Positions 39,928 through 48,169 of a stretch of 64,000 nt of DNA are shown piece by piece. The stretch is from positions 1 through 64,000 of IMG/VR virus record IMGVR_UViG_3300005253_002057, one strand, 5' to 3'. The stretch's first letter is position 1. Every line of letters begins with the position of its first letter. The notes beneath the pieces were generated by a model. That model saw only the letters and a program-made list of their open reading frames with translations, did not search any database and was not told where the DNA came from. Source of the stretch: a virus. The translations under genes and the position numbers were made by a program.

Positions 39928-42418
39928 CAAGCGATATCCTATTGCCTGGGCTATAGTATTAGTTTTTGCTTTATTATTTATAAATGTCTTTGATTCTATA
40001 AGTAATAAAGCTTGTAAGACTTATGCTAATCACGTAGTAACTGACTTCTGTAGACAAACTGACATATTTGTTACTAAGGTAAGTCCTGGAAATCTTAGTA
40101 ACTATCCAGTAGCAGTTCCTATAGATCTTAGAGCCTATGTAGATGGAAATACTCTCTCTGAATTTGGCTGGGACATTCTTCCTGTACAAGGGGCTGAAGT
40201 TCCAGCTATGATACAAGATATAGACCCTGGAGATGTAGAGAGTATCTTTTGGATTCAGGGAGACTTATTAGGCAGTGAAGCCACTGTTACCTTTAATGTC
40301 TATACAGGTAATGCAGATTTTAAGCGAGATCAGGGAATTCTCTTACATCAAGCTTCTGGCGCCGACTCTTTATCAGTACTTGCCGATGCAGTCTTTAATA
40401 TAACAGACAATATTGAAGTTATAGTACATGCAGATACTGATACACCAGATCAGAATGGAATTCTACTAGATAAGTTAAATGGAAATAATGGTTACCAGTT
40501 AGAAGTAACTACTACAGGAGCTGGTAGTATACTTGCCACAGTAGGGAGTGGTGCAGCTACTGATACTTTAGAAGTAGCTTGGACTGGTGATGAAACTATA
40601 AGAATGACCTTTGATGCAGGGGCTGTTAACGATTTAGATATATCATTTCTTAATGCTGCTGGAGTATGGGTATCTCAAGGAGATACAAATACAACCTTTG
40701 CTAGCTTAGGAACACATGGTAATGATCTTCTCATAGGCACTGGCTTTGATGGAGTTATACAAGAAGTTGAAATAAGAGATGATGTAGGTTTAGGCTCCTA
40801 TGCTAAAGTAGCCCAGTGGTCTTTTGATGCTAGAGATATAACTGAGACTCAAACTGGAACTGATGCAAATAGTTGGACTTATATAGGAACTGTAGAAGAA
40901 CTTATATCAACGCACGACGCTACTTATACCTTAATAAATGACCAGTCAGGACTTAGCGTAGCTATAGGAACTGCTCCTTTAGTAAGTGGAGCCAGTTCGA
41001 GTATACAAGGAGTTGCTTTCGCACTCTCAGCCTTAGATTCTATAGCTGGACTAGCTGGGGCTACTAATGCAGTAGAAGCTTGGCAAAGAAATACTAATAC
41101 ATGGTATATAGGAGTAGTATACGATGTTGCTCCTTTTTTCTCAATACTAGAGTGGAATGGAGATGCTCTATCAGTAAAGTCTACTGCTGGAGTAGGACTC
41201 ATAACTGGACAAGGAAATGCTATATCTTCCTGGCCGTCTAGAACTGTAGTAAGTGATAGAATTATAGCAATAGGGCATAACACAGCGCCCTTTCTAACAT
41301 TATTAAGATGGGATGACAGTGCTCAAGCTATAATAGGGGAAGATACTCCAGCTTTAGCCCCTCAGGGTAATACTTTAGATCTTGTCCACTGGACTAATCC
41401 TAGAGTGAGCACTGTAACAATAGCTGTAGCCAACGTAGTTGATGTAGAATTTTACTCCTATTCAGAACGAGAATCCAATCTTAGCTTTAAAGGAAGTCCT
41501 ACAATACCTATCCCAGAGCTAACTGCAATTACTTCTATATCCATACCTCAGGAATTTAGAAAGAGAACAGTAAATACTAATTTAGATGTAGAGGACACAA
41601 GCGTATTTATAACTCAAGCCCAGGCTTTTGGTGCTGATGTTCTTAGTTGGTTATGGATAGATAGCTCTAACGCTGACGAAGATGTAGCAGATGACGACTT
41701 TAGCCTTACTGATGACACTACTGATATAATAGTCTGGAATGATCGAGAGGGTGATGCTTCTGAGCACTTAATACTTATTGCTTATTCTTCAGGCAGTGAG
41801 TTAAGAGTACTAAGAACTAGTCATGAAAAAGGTAGTATATTATCTCAAGCCACTATAAACTCTGCTGGAACTAGTACAGCGGTAGATAGCTGGAGTACAG
41901 AAGTTGTGGCTAGCAGACTAATTGCCTCTACTTATATTACTACAGCTAGAGTAGACTTACTAACATGGAATGAGCAAGCTTTAGGAACAGTAGCTACCTT
42001 AGGTTTAGCCACCTCTCCAACTCATCTTACTTCTTGGAAAGAACCTGCAGACACTGTAGTAGCTGCAGTAGAAAGTCAAATATTAGCCATAAGCTGTGGC
42101 TCATGTAATGGAGTGTCTATAGTAAGAGCTTCAGTATCACTGGAGGAAATAATAGTAAGAGAAGAAGGGCTAGACTTTATAGAAACCTTTGCAGCTCAAG
42201 TAGGTTTAGACTCAGTGGCTGCAGCTGGTATAGTAATACTCCTTTCTTTTGTAGGTATATATATAATAGAAGGAAATCTAATAGGTTCAGGGCTAGTTAC
42301 GTCTGGCCTGCTAATATACTTTTTAGTAACAGGACTTATAGGTTTCTGGGTTGCTATACCTATAGTATTTCTAGGACTATTTGCACTGTATAGTAGATAT
42401 AGAGGAGCCTGGGAATAG
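39896..42418 (+). CDS. Large spike-like protein with C-terminal membrane bundle
   Basis: 840 residues. N-terminal helix (AIVLVFALLFINVF, about 18-31), then a region starting FVTKVSPGNLSNYPVAVPID that resembles the DUF2341 domain, followed by a LamG/concanavalin-like region; a long beta-rich middle; and three hydrophobic segments at the C-terminus (about 776-836). A big external domain held by C-terminal helices is the layout of filamentous-phage adsorption proteins and of pleomorphic-virus spikes. Overlaps the previous gene by 32 nt. Confidence 0.75.
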   Translation: MRSVNLKKLVNKRYPIAWAIVLVFALLFINVFDSISNKACKTYANHVVTDFCRQTDIFVTKVSPGNLSNYPVAVPIDLRAYVDGNTLSEFGWDILPVQGAEVPAMIQDIDPGDVESIFWIQGDLLGSEATVTFNVYTGNADFKRDQGILLHQASGADSLSVLADAVFNITDNIEVIVHADTDTPDQNGILLDKLNGNNGYQLEVTTTGAGSILATVGSGAATDTLEVAWTGDETIRMTFDAGAVNDLDISFLNAAGVWVSQGDTNTTFASLGTHGNDLLIGTGFDGVIQEVEIRDDVGLGSYAKVAQWSFDARDITETQTGTDANSWTYIGTVEELISTHDATYTLINDQSGLSVAIGTAPLVSGASSSIQGVAFALSALDSIAGLAGATNAVEAWQRNTNTWYIGVVYDVAPFFSILEWNGDALSVKSTAGVGLITGQGNAISSWPSRTVVSDRIIAIGHNTAPFLTLLRWDDSAQAIIGEDTPALAPQGNTLDLVHWTNPRVSTVTIAVANVVDVEFYSYSERESNLSFKGSPTIPIPELTAITSISIPQEFRKRTVNTNLDVEDTSVFITQAQAFGADVLSWLWIDSSNADEDVADDDFSLTDDTTDIIVWNDREGDASEHLILIAYSSGSELRVLRTSHEKGSILSQATINSAGTSTAVDSWSTEVVASRLIASTYITTARVDLLTWNEQALGTVATLGLATSPTHLTSWKEPADTVVAAVESQILAISCGSCNGVSIVRASVSLEEIIVREEGLDFIETFAAQVGLDSVAAAGIVILLSFVGIYIIEGNLIGSGLVTSGLLIYFLVTGLIGFWVAIPIVFLGLFALYSRYRGAWE

Positions 42419-42422
42419 TAAT

Positions 42423-42752
42423 ATGAGAGCTGTAATAATATTTACATTACTTTTTTACTCCTTGGTTGGCTTTATAATAACTAAGCTTCCTACTCCTGAC
42501 CAAGCAGAGGGCTTCAATATAATAACTGAAGCTGACATAGAAGAAACTGTAGTAGTAAAAGCTTCTGAGCAGCCTAGCCCAGCTACTGCCATAGTAGTGG
42601 CAGGACTAAATCTCTTTGCAGTAATAAAGACTATATATCTATTACTTAGCTTTCAATTAAGTGGAGTTCCATTTCTTATAAATCTATTGTTCTTAGTCCC
42701 AGCAAATATAACAGTCTATATGGTAGCAGTCCAGTTGGTTAGAGGGGGCTAG
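42423..42752 (+). CDS. Three-helix membrane protein
   Basis: 109 residues from MRAVIIFTLLFYSLVGFI. Hydrophobic segments at about 3-20, 58-80 and 85-105. Stop abuts the ATG of the next gene. Size and position between two spike-like proteins recall pVI-type minor coat proteins, by analogy only. Confidence 0.6.
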   Translation: MRAVIIFTLLFYSLVGFIITKLPTPDQAEGFNIITEADIEETVVVKASEQPSPATAIVVAGLNLFAVIKTIYLLLSFQLSGVPFLINLLFLVPANITVYMVAVQLVRGG

Positions 42753-44891
42753 ATGACTAAGAAACTAGCAGGGCTAGTTCTAGTCTTTATATTCTTTCTA
42801 AGTAGCTTTACTTCAGTACCAGTATCTGAAGCTTCGCATTTAGGAATAGAGTTTCTGTTTGATAATGGAGACCATTTTATAGCTGGAGAACCTGTAAGAA
42901 TTAGATTGAGAATAGACTTTACAGTAGGAGCTCTTTTCACAATACAGTTAGTAAGACTTGATACCTCGGAAGTAAAAAACATACAAACCTTTGTAGTTCC
43001 AGCAGCTATAAATGGCTTTAGTACTATAAATTATGAGTATAAGTCTGAGGCTACTGATTTCTTTCCCTTCTCTTTAGTAGCTACTGATTTAGATGCTATA
43101 TCTAGAATAGCCTTTATAGCTATTCTTCCTAATAGCATAGCTAGTTCTCAAGGTGCTTTCGATAACTTAGCTCTTGATACAGTCTATATAGTTGATGCAA
43201 GCCCAGATTTTGAGCTTAGATTAAATGACTATACTTTTAAGCAGGGGGAGTACATAGTAGTCTGGCATAGATTAGAAACAGTTGCAGAATCAGTAGCCCC
43301 TGATATAGTAGAGCATGTATCTAATCAAGATGTTAGATCGGAACTTCAGCTTTATGACGTAGCCTTTAACTCAAATGGAGTAGTACTACCAATAAATAAG
43401 CCTCCAGAGGCTACTGATAATCCACGTTATACCTTACTTGTTCCTGTGTTCGAAGGAGAAACTAGTACCCCTTTCACTGATAATACTCACGCTATCCCTA
43501 ACAGTGGACTATTTGTAATTGGATTAGATAAGTCAGATCAATCTATAGATAGATTTACTGGAGGATCTGGCACTATGGCTGCTAGGACTCCAGATAAATC
43601 TAGTGTCTTAGGAGCAACATGGACTAACCAAGTAGGAACTTGGTCAGTAGATGGTAGCGGAAAAGCTTCTCCTACTGCATCTGCTGCTTCTGGACCTTAT
43701 ACCTTTAGCGCAGTAACTACATTACAAGATGGAGCTACTGCATTTAGTAATAAGACCTTTTCTGCAGCCATAGACATAGATACAGTAGCAGCTGCTGGTA
43801 GTGTTGGGATAGTTACTAACTGGACAGATTCAAATAATCATTGGCGCTTTATAATTACTTGGGATGCTACTCCAGCTGACGCTACATTTTCTATAGGTAA
43901 TTATAATGCTGGGGTGTTGTCTGAAGTAGCTTCTGGAGCTATTACTCTTGCAGTAGATGACGTAGTTAATCTTTTTGTTAGTGTGGATAAAGAAGGAACA
44001 CAAGGAAACTGGACTATACTGGCTTTAAAAGGAGACCAGTCCCCTACGTTAGGAGATAATGTAACTGTAGTCGAGCCTTTATTAGAGTTCTCCTTTGCAG
44101 ATAATACTTTATTAGATGCTGATGGCCCAGATACTTGGGGTCTAATAGCTACAAGTGCAGTGGATGCAGCTAATGTACTTAACAGATCTGTAGAGTATAT
44201 AGCCTGGACTGCATTACTACCCTCTGTGCTAGCAGTAAATGAGCCTGACCATGCTCAAAACTTTGTAGATCAATATGGGCTAGAAAATCCAGTAGTAGGT
44301 ATAGCTATATCAGGAAAGTCTTTCGAGGTTATAGAACAGTTTAATGTAGTATCACTTAACTCAGAGCAACTAGTAAAACTAGCCCATCCAGATGCTAAAG
44401 TATTTACCAGCTTTAATAGTAAGGTACTGCAAGATACTGGAACTGCTACTAGACAAGAATTAGCCTATTCTTATAGGGATTCCAGAACTTTGAATCTAGG
44501 TACAGTTGTATGCTGCTCAGATGATACTCATCATATATCACTGGAGCTAGCATCTACTAGAGTAAATTCTAGAACTGGTAGTACTTATGTCTGGATATTA
44601 GCAACTGAGTATACTGTAGGGCAAGTAAGAAGTGTAGTGGGGGGATTAAACAGACTATCTGGAAGCTTTGGGATGGGCGATACTAAAGGACATATTGCTT
44701 TTGCTTTTATACTTTCTCTTTTAGTTACCATACTTATGCTACACTTTTCCCTAACAGGATCTATTATAGCTGGGACTACACTATGGATAGGACTTGTAGT
44801 AATAGGTTATGTACCACCTTGGACGCTGATGTTTCTAGTACTAATAGGAGGATTACTAAATGTAACAGGGCTCCTAAGTAGGGAAGTATAA
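42753..44891 (+). CDS. Second large spike-like protein with C-terminal membrane bundle
   Basis: 712 residues. Cleavable-type signal peptide (about 4-27), beta-sandwich domains with a LamG-like section around 270-420 (WTNQVGTWSVDGSGKASPT, FSAAIDID), and a C-terminal hydrophobic bundle of two or three helices (about 648-705). Same plan as the 840-residue protein upstream, so the pair may form a spike complex. Stop codon lies inside the recurring TAATGACC motif. Confidence 0.75.
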   Translation: MTKKLAGLVLVFIFFLSSFTSVPVSEASHLGIEFLFDNGDHFIAGEPVRIRLRIDFTVGALFTIQLVRLDTSEVKNIQTFVVPAAINGFSTINYEYKSEATDFFPFSLVATDLDAISRIAFIAILPNSIASSQGAFDNLALDTVYIVDASPDFELRLNDYTFKQGEYIVVWHRLETVAESVAPDIVEHVSNQDVRSELQLYDVAFNSNGVVLPINKPPEATDNPRYTLLVPVFEGETSTPFTDNTHAIPNSGLFVIGLDKSDQSIDRFTGGSGTMAARTPDKSSVLGATWTNQVGTWSVDGSGKASPTASAASGPYTFSAVTTLQDGATAFSNKTFSAAIDIDTVAAAGSVGIVTNWTDSNNHWRFIITWDATPADATFSIGNYNAGVLSEVASGAITLAVDDVVNLFVSVDKEGTQGNWTILALKGDQSPTLGDNVTVVEPLLEFSFADNTLLDADGPDTWGLIATSAVDAANVLNRSVEYIAWTALLPSVLAVNEPDHAQNFVDQYGLENPVVGIAISGKSFEVIEQFNVVSLNSEQLVKLAHPDAKVFTSFNSKVLQDTGTATRQELAYSYRDSRTLNLGTVVCCSDDTHHISLELASTRVNSRTGSTYVWILATEYTVGQVRSVVGGLNRLSGSFGMGDTKGHIAFAFILSLLVTILMLHFSLTGSIIAGTTLWIGLVVIGYVPPWTLMFLVLIGGLLNVTGLLSREV

Positions 44892-44904
44892 TGACCAAGG
44901 TTTA
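44889..44904 (+). repeat. Recurring intergenic motif TAATGACCAAGGTTTA, copy 2
   Basis: Identical 16-mer to the one at 34891-34906. Its first three bases are the stop codon of the spike-like gene. It lies 20 nt before a consensus promoter. Confidence 0.6.
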
Positions 44905-44923
44905 TCCCTGCCACAGCCAAGAC

Positions 44924-44952
44924 TTGACACTTGGCGCAATCTGATGTATAAT
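44924..44952 (+). promoter_or_regulatory. Sigma-70 promoter of the ATPase module, near-leaderless
   Basis: TTGACA (44924-44929), 17-nt spacer, TATAAT (44947-44952), 9 nt before the ATG of the next gene. Perfect consensus. Confidence 0.88.
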
Positions 44953-44961
44953 TAATATATA

Positions 44962-45504
44962 ATGATTTTAACTAATAATCCAGCTGCTATACAACTACTC
45001 CTTGTGATAAGTGTACTCTTTACTGCAGGATTAATTCTAGCCTTATACTTTGGCTTTAGAAGATGGATAGCAGCTAGAATGTTAGTATGGGTAATACACC
45101 CAGATAGAAGACTAAGCAAACATATGGTTAGACCAGAATCTGACGGTAATATAAGAATACCTAAGATAGGGTCTAGATTTCTTTTCACTCCTGCTGATGT
45201 ATTCTACTCCAGTCTTCCTTTAGTAGGGGAACCAATTCCAGCAATAATGTGTCACATAGATAAACCTGAGGCGCTGGATATAATAGGGCTAGTTCCCAAA
45301 GAAGGTATAACTTCTACTGAGTTATCAAGTGCTTTCGATAATAGAATGTTAGAGCAGTGGGTAAGAGCTACTAAAGAGCCAGGATTGGCTAGATTAAGGT
45401 CTACTTTGGTAATAGGATTAGCAGCCGTGCTGCTTGCAGTACTAGGTTCTACATACTTTATTGCTACCTCAGTATTAGGTCCTATAAGCCTACTGGAAAG
45501 ATAA
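44962..45504 (+). CDS. Membrane protein with helices at both ends
   Basis: 180 residues: N-terminal helix (about 10-32), a cytoplasmic-type domain of about 110 residues with AIMCHIDKPEALDIIGLVPK, and a C-terminal helix (about 148-172). First gene of a three-gene unit ending in the Zot-like ATPase; may anchor that ATPase in the membrane (inference). Confidence 0.7.
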   Translation: MILTNNPAAIQLLLVISVLFTAGLILALYFGFRRWIAARMLVWVIHPDRRLSKHMVRPESDGNIRIPKIGSRFLFTPADVFYSSLPLVGEPIPAIMCHIDKPEALDIIGLVPKEGITSTELSSAFDNRMLEQWVRATKEPGLARLRSTLVIGLAAVLLAVLGSTYFIATSVLGPISLLER

Positions 45505-45507
45505 AAA

Positions 45508-45987
45508 ATGGAATTCTTTTCTAAGCAAAAGACTAAGTCATCTAATAATGGAGCCACTCCTAGTGAGAACTCTTCTAGCAATAATAAAGTAGAAGCTGGG
45601 GATAATAACTTTAGAAGCGCCTTTTGGCAGAGTCTAGCTGGACAGGCACCTACTACAGAAGGGGGCCAAGGTTTAGCCTCTCTATTAGGTATAGGAGGTC
45701 TTGGCGGAGACGATAATCAAAATGCTTTAGAGTTATTTGACATTCCTACAGACTTTGGTGATCTTCATGAGCTTAGAAGACTAATAGCAAAGTCTGATAT
45801 TCCAGCTGAGTTGGTACAACCACTAATGACTTTACTAGGATTGGCTGAAAGATTTGCATCCAAGCTAGTTCCAAGCCTAGTAGGTTGGTACTTGGTAGGT
45901 AGAATAGGAAAGAATAGACTTGGACGGGAAGAGTTTATCAGAGCAACTCAACGGCAAGCCTTAGTACAGAAGGACGATGATGACTAA
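45508..45987 (+). CDS. Hydrophilic protein preceding the Zot-like ATPase
   Basis: 159 residues. Ser/Asn-rich N-terminus, Gly-rich stretch (LASLLGIGGLGGDD), then a helical domain ending in acidic DDDD. Directly abuts the ATPase gene with no gap. No family recognised. Confidence 0.65.
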   Translation: MEFFSKQKTKSSNNGATPSENSSSNNKVEAGDNNFRSAFWQSLAGQAPTTEGGQGLASLLGIGGLGGDDNQNALELFDIPTDFGDLHELRRLIAKSDIPAELVQPLMTLLGLAERFASKLVPSLVGWYLVGRIGKNRLGREEFIRATQRQALVQKDDDD

Positions 45988-46524
45988 GTGGCTATAACAG
46001 TGATAACTGGCCCTATGGGAAGTGGAAAGACTACTCTTATGACTGCAGTAGGAGTACTGGCCCATGAACTAGATGGAGTTAGGATATTCTGTAACTATCG
46101 CTTGACTGGTATAGAACATACCTTTTTTAGACCTACTGAGTTTGCCGACTTGATGGAGGCTGAGGAATTAAATAATTGCATAGTTCTATTAGACGAGGCA
46201 TATCTTCTTATGGATTCCCGTACTTCTGGTGCTAGGATAAATAGATTATTTTCCGCTTTTACTTACCAAGCAAGAAAAAGAGGAGTAGACTTACTAGTAG
46301 TTACTCATCATACAGATCATATAGATAAGCGAATAAGAAGAGCCATGTCTTATAGATGGAGGCCTAGATTTAATCCAACTACTCATGTAATAACTGTATA
46401 CTCAAAGGCTGAAGAAGTAGGGCATAGGTCTAGATTCAAGATACAAGCAGATAAGTTCTGGCCTTACTTTGACACTAATGAGATTCCTATTATAAGCAAG
46501 CAGTTAAAGAGGGTAGTATTTTAA
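45988..46524 (+). CDS. Zot/pI-like P-loop ATPase (virion assembly or packaging)
   Basis: 178 residues from GTG. Walker A GPMGSGKTT at 8-16, Walker B IVLLDEAYLLMD at 65-76, then ARKRGVDLLVVTHH at 95-108 and DKRIRRAM at 113-120. The order of a DEA box, an R-x-RG-x-D strand ending in T-H/Q, and D-x-x-IR matches the Zot/pI group that extrudes filamentous phages. Unlike Zot there is no C-terminal membrane helix. An A32-like packaging ATPase is the main alternative. Confidence 0.7.
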   Translation: MAITVITGPMGSGKTTLMTAVGVLAHELDGVRIFCNYRLTGIEHTFFRPTEFADLMEAEELNNCIVLLDEAYLLMDSRTSGARINRLFSAFTYQARKRGVDLLVVTHHTDHIDKRIRRAMSYRWRPRFNPTTHVITVYSKAEEVGHRSRFKIQADKFWPYFDTNEIPIISKQLKRVVF

Positions 46525-46540
46525 TCAAGAAGCTGTTCCA

Positions 46541-46591
46541 GTACAGCTTAGTAGGGGATTGTGCTTCTGTACTGTGTAGCTAACTGCTAAG
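46541..46591 (+). other. Possible pseudoknot leader before a strong ribosome site
   Basis: GTACAG (46541) pairs with CTGTAC (46567) and the interleaved CTTAGTAG (46547) pairs with CTGCTAAG (46584, one G-U). The interleaving would form an H-type pseudoknot ending at AAGGAGGT. Part of a 174-nt gap without a clear gene. Confidence 0.4.
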
Positions 46592-46603
46592 AAGGAGGTT
46601 GTC

Positions 46604-46633
46604 ATGAGCTTTGGCCCTGGCGTAAAGATTTAG
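46604..46633 (+). other. Nine-codon ORF behind an excellent Shine-Dalgarno
   Basis: AAGGAGGTTGTC precedes ATG; the frame encodes MSFGPGVKI and stops at TAG. It may be a leader peptide for the gene at 46699, or a remnant. No convincing coding sequence follows in the same frame. Confidence 0.35.
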
Positions 46634-46698
46634 GCTATAGGCTAACTGAAAAAGATCCGGTTGAGGAAGCGTGAGATATAGGCGATCAAGTTACTACT

Positions 46699-47397
46699 GT
46701 GGTGGACTCCCCTACTAAGGAAAAGTCCCTAGATGAAATTAGGACTAACCTAGCAAAGTCCTATGTTGAGAACAGTGGTGGCTTGGTCGCTGTATATAAT
46801 AGGGAAGAAATAACATTTCTATTAAGTATTCTAACTAGAGCTCTAGAAGGTAGTACTTTTCCAGGTCAGCAAAGAATAGTTAATGAAACTAGACAACTTC
46901 TAAGTAAATGGGACTGGAGCAAGCTTCCAGCTGAACTAGAGGGTAACTTAAAGCTTTACGTCTTTAATAGACTTAAGTTAGAAAAATCAAAGACCTACAC
47001 TTTTAGAAGAGTAGAGGCTTTAATATTTGCTGACCAGAATAAGGAGAAGGGTTTGAATCAAGAAAATCAAGGAAGTAGTAGCCTAGAACAGTACGCAGAG
47101 TCTCAAGATGAAGACTCAGAAGTAATAGATTTGCAGAAAGCGGATGACGAAGAGTTCACCTACTATGTAGTTAGGGCTGAGGAATTCTCCCGCTTTGAGC
47201 TAGCTACTATTTTAATTTCGATGGGAAATCAGTCGGAAGAAGATCTACAAGTAAGACTTCACGAAGAATTACTTATAGTATCTGATGACCCTGACTTAGA
47301 AGATCATCAAGAAGAAAGTCTTGCTGTCTATATACTTGACCTAGAAAAGGATGGAGGTATTTTAGATAAGAAGGCTCTAGATGAACAAAAAGACTAG
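46699..47397 (+). CDS. Hypothetical acidic protein
   Basis: 232 residues from one of two consecutive GTG codons; no clear ribosome site. N-terminal helical half (NREEITFLLSILTRALEG) and a strongly acidic second half (SQDEDSEVIDLQKADDEE). No family recognised. Follows the structured leader region, so translation may be controlled by it. Confidence 0.65.
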   Translation: MVDSPTKEKSLDEIRTNLAKSYVENSGGLVAVYNREEITFLLSILTRALEGSTFPGQQRIVNETRQLLSKWDWSKLPAELEGNLKLYVFNRLKLEKSKTYTFRRVEALIFADQNKEKGLNQENQGSSSLEQYAESQDEDSEVIDLQKADDEEFTYYVVRAEEFSRFELATILISMGNQSEEDLQVRLHEELLIVSDDPDLEDHQEESLAVYILDLEKDGGILDKKALDEQKD

Positions 47398-47403
47398 TCT
47401 GTA

Positions 47404-47718
47404 ATGAATAAGGTTCAATATATCTTATCTCTATGGTATTATATACTAGGAGATATAACTAAAGAAATAGTAGAGTTGCTAAATTCAATAGCTATACACT
47501 ATGCTCCTGAGCCCCCTCTAGATATATCTGACAAAGGTAATCTTAATCTATTCGACTTATTACTACTAGGCACTTACGAAGGAGGCAAGATAATGGCTGG
47601 GCTTCTTAGAAAAGGCCTAGTAGCATATAGAAAAGGTATGATAATAGGGGGAAAAGCCTTAATAGCATACTCTAAAAAGAAACGCAGGGAGAAAAAGCAA
47701 AGACAGGGAGTGGGATGA
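47404..47718 (+). CDS. Small amphipathic protein with basic tail
   Basis: 104 residues; Trp/Tyr-rich helical N-terminus (YILSLWYYILGDIT), Gly/Ala amphipathic middle and a very basic end (KKKRREKKQRQG). Possibly membrane-surface or DNA binding. Overlaps the next gene by 4 nt. Confidence 0.65.
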   Translation: MNKVQYILSLWYYILGDITKEIVELLNSIAIHYAPEPPLDISDKGNLNLFDLLLLGTYEGGKIMAGLLRKGLVAYRKGMIIGGKALIAYSKKKRREKKQRQGVG

Positions 47719-47909
47719 CTAAGAAAGCAGCTACTCTAGGGGACATAAAAAAGGCGGCTAACTCCTATCATAAAGGGGTAAAGGAGGCTAGCAAAAGCTT
47801 TCATGGTACCTATGGAGGGGGCATAAAAGACTTAACTAAGCATCTAGGTAGAAAAAAGACTTCTATAAAGGGAAGAAAGGTAAGGGCTAGAAACAGTCTA
47901 AAATTCTAG
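47715..47909 (+). CDS. Small protamine-like basic protein
   Basis: 64 residues, about one third Lys/Arg/His, with KHLGRKKTSIKGRKVRAR at the C-terminus. One of several such proteins in the right arm; probably condenses or coats DNA (inference). ATGA overlap with the previous gene. Confidence 0.65.
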   Translation: MTKKAATLGDIKKAANSYHKGVKEASKSFHGTYGGGIKDLTKHLGRKKTSIKGRKVRARNSLKF

Positions 47910-47926
47910 CGCTTAATTAATGCTTA

Positions 47927-48169
47927 ATGAGTGAAGAATCTGAGACTGAGGATGAAAACTCTGTAGAATCTGTAGTATTGAGGTTTGCAGGTTTTATAGC
48001 TGGTTTATTCATATTCCTTCATTTCTTACAGAGAATGGAGACTAACCAGCTTTTTCTTTTTCTAGCCTTTATAGGGCTGGGCCTAGGACTGCATGTAGGA
48101 TTTACTGCTTGGCAAGGATTTGGGGCAGTAAGAAAAAAGAGGGATGAGGCTAAGGAGCGTTATAAATGA
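47927..48169 (+). CDS. Two-helix membrane protein
   Basis: 80 residues: acidic N-terminus (SEESETEDEN), helices at about 21-35 and 42-60, basic C-terminus (KKRDEAKERYK). Overlaps the giant fibre gene by ATGA. No family recognised. Confidence 0.65.
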   Translation: MSEESETEDENSVESVVLRFAGFIAGLFIFLHFLQRMETNQLFLFLAFIGLGLGLHVGFTAWQGFGAVRKKRDEAKERYK

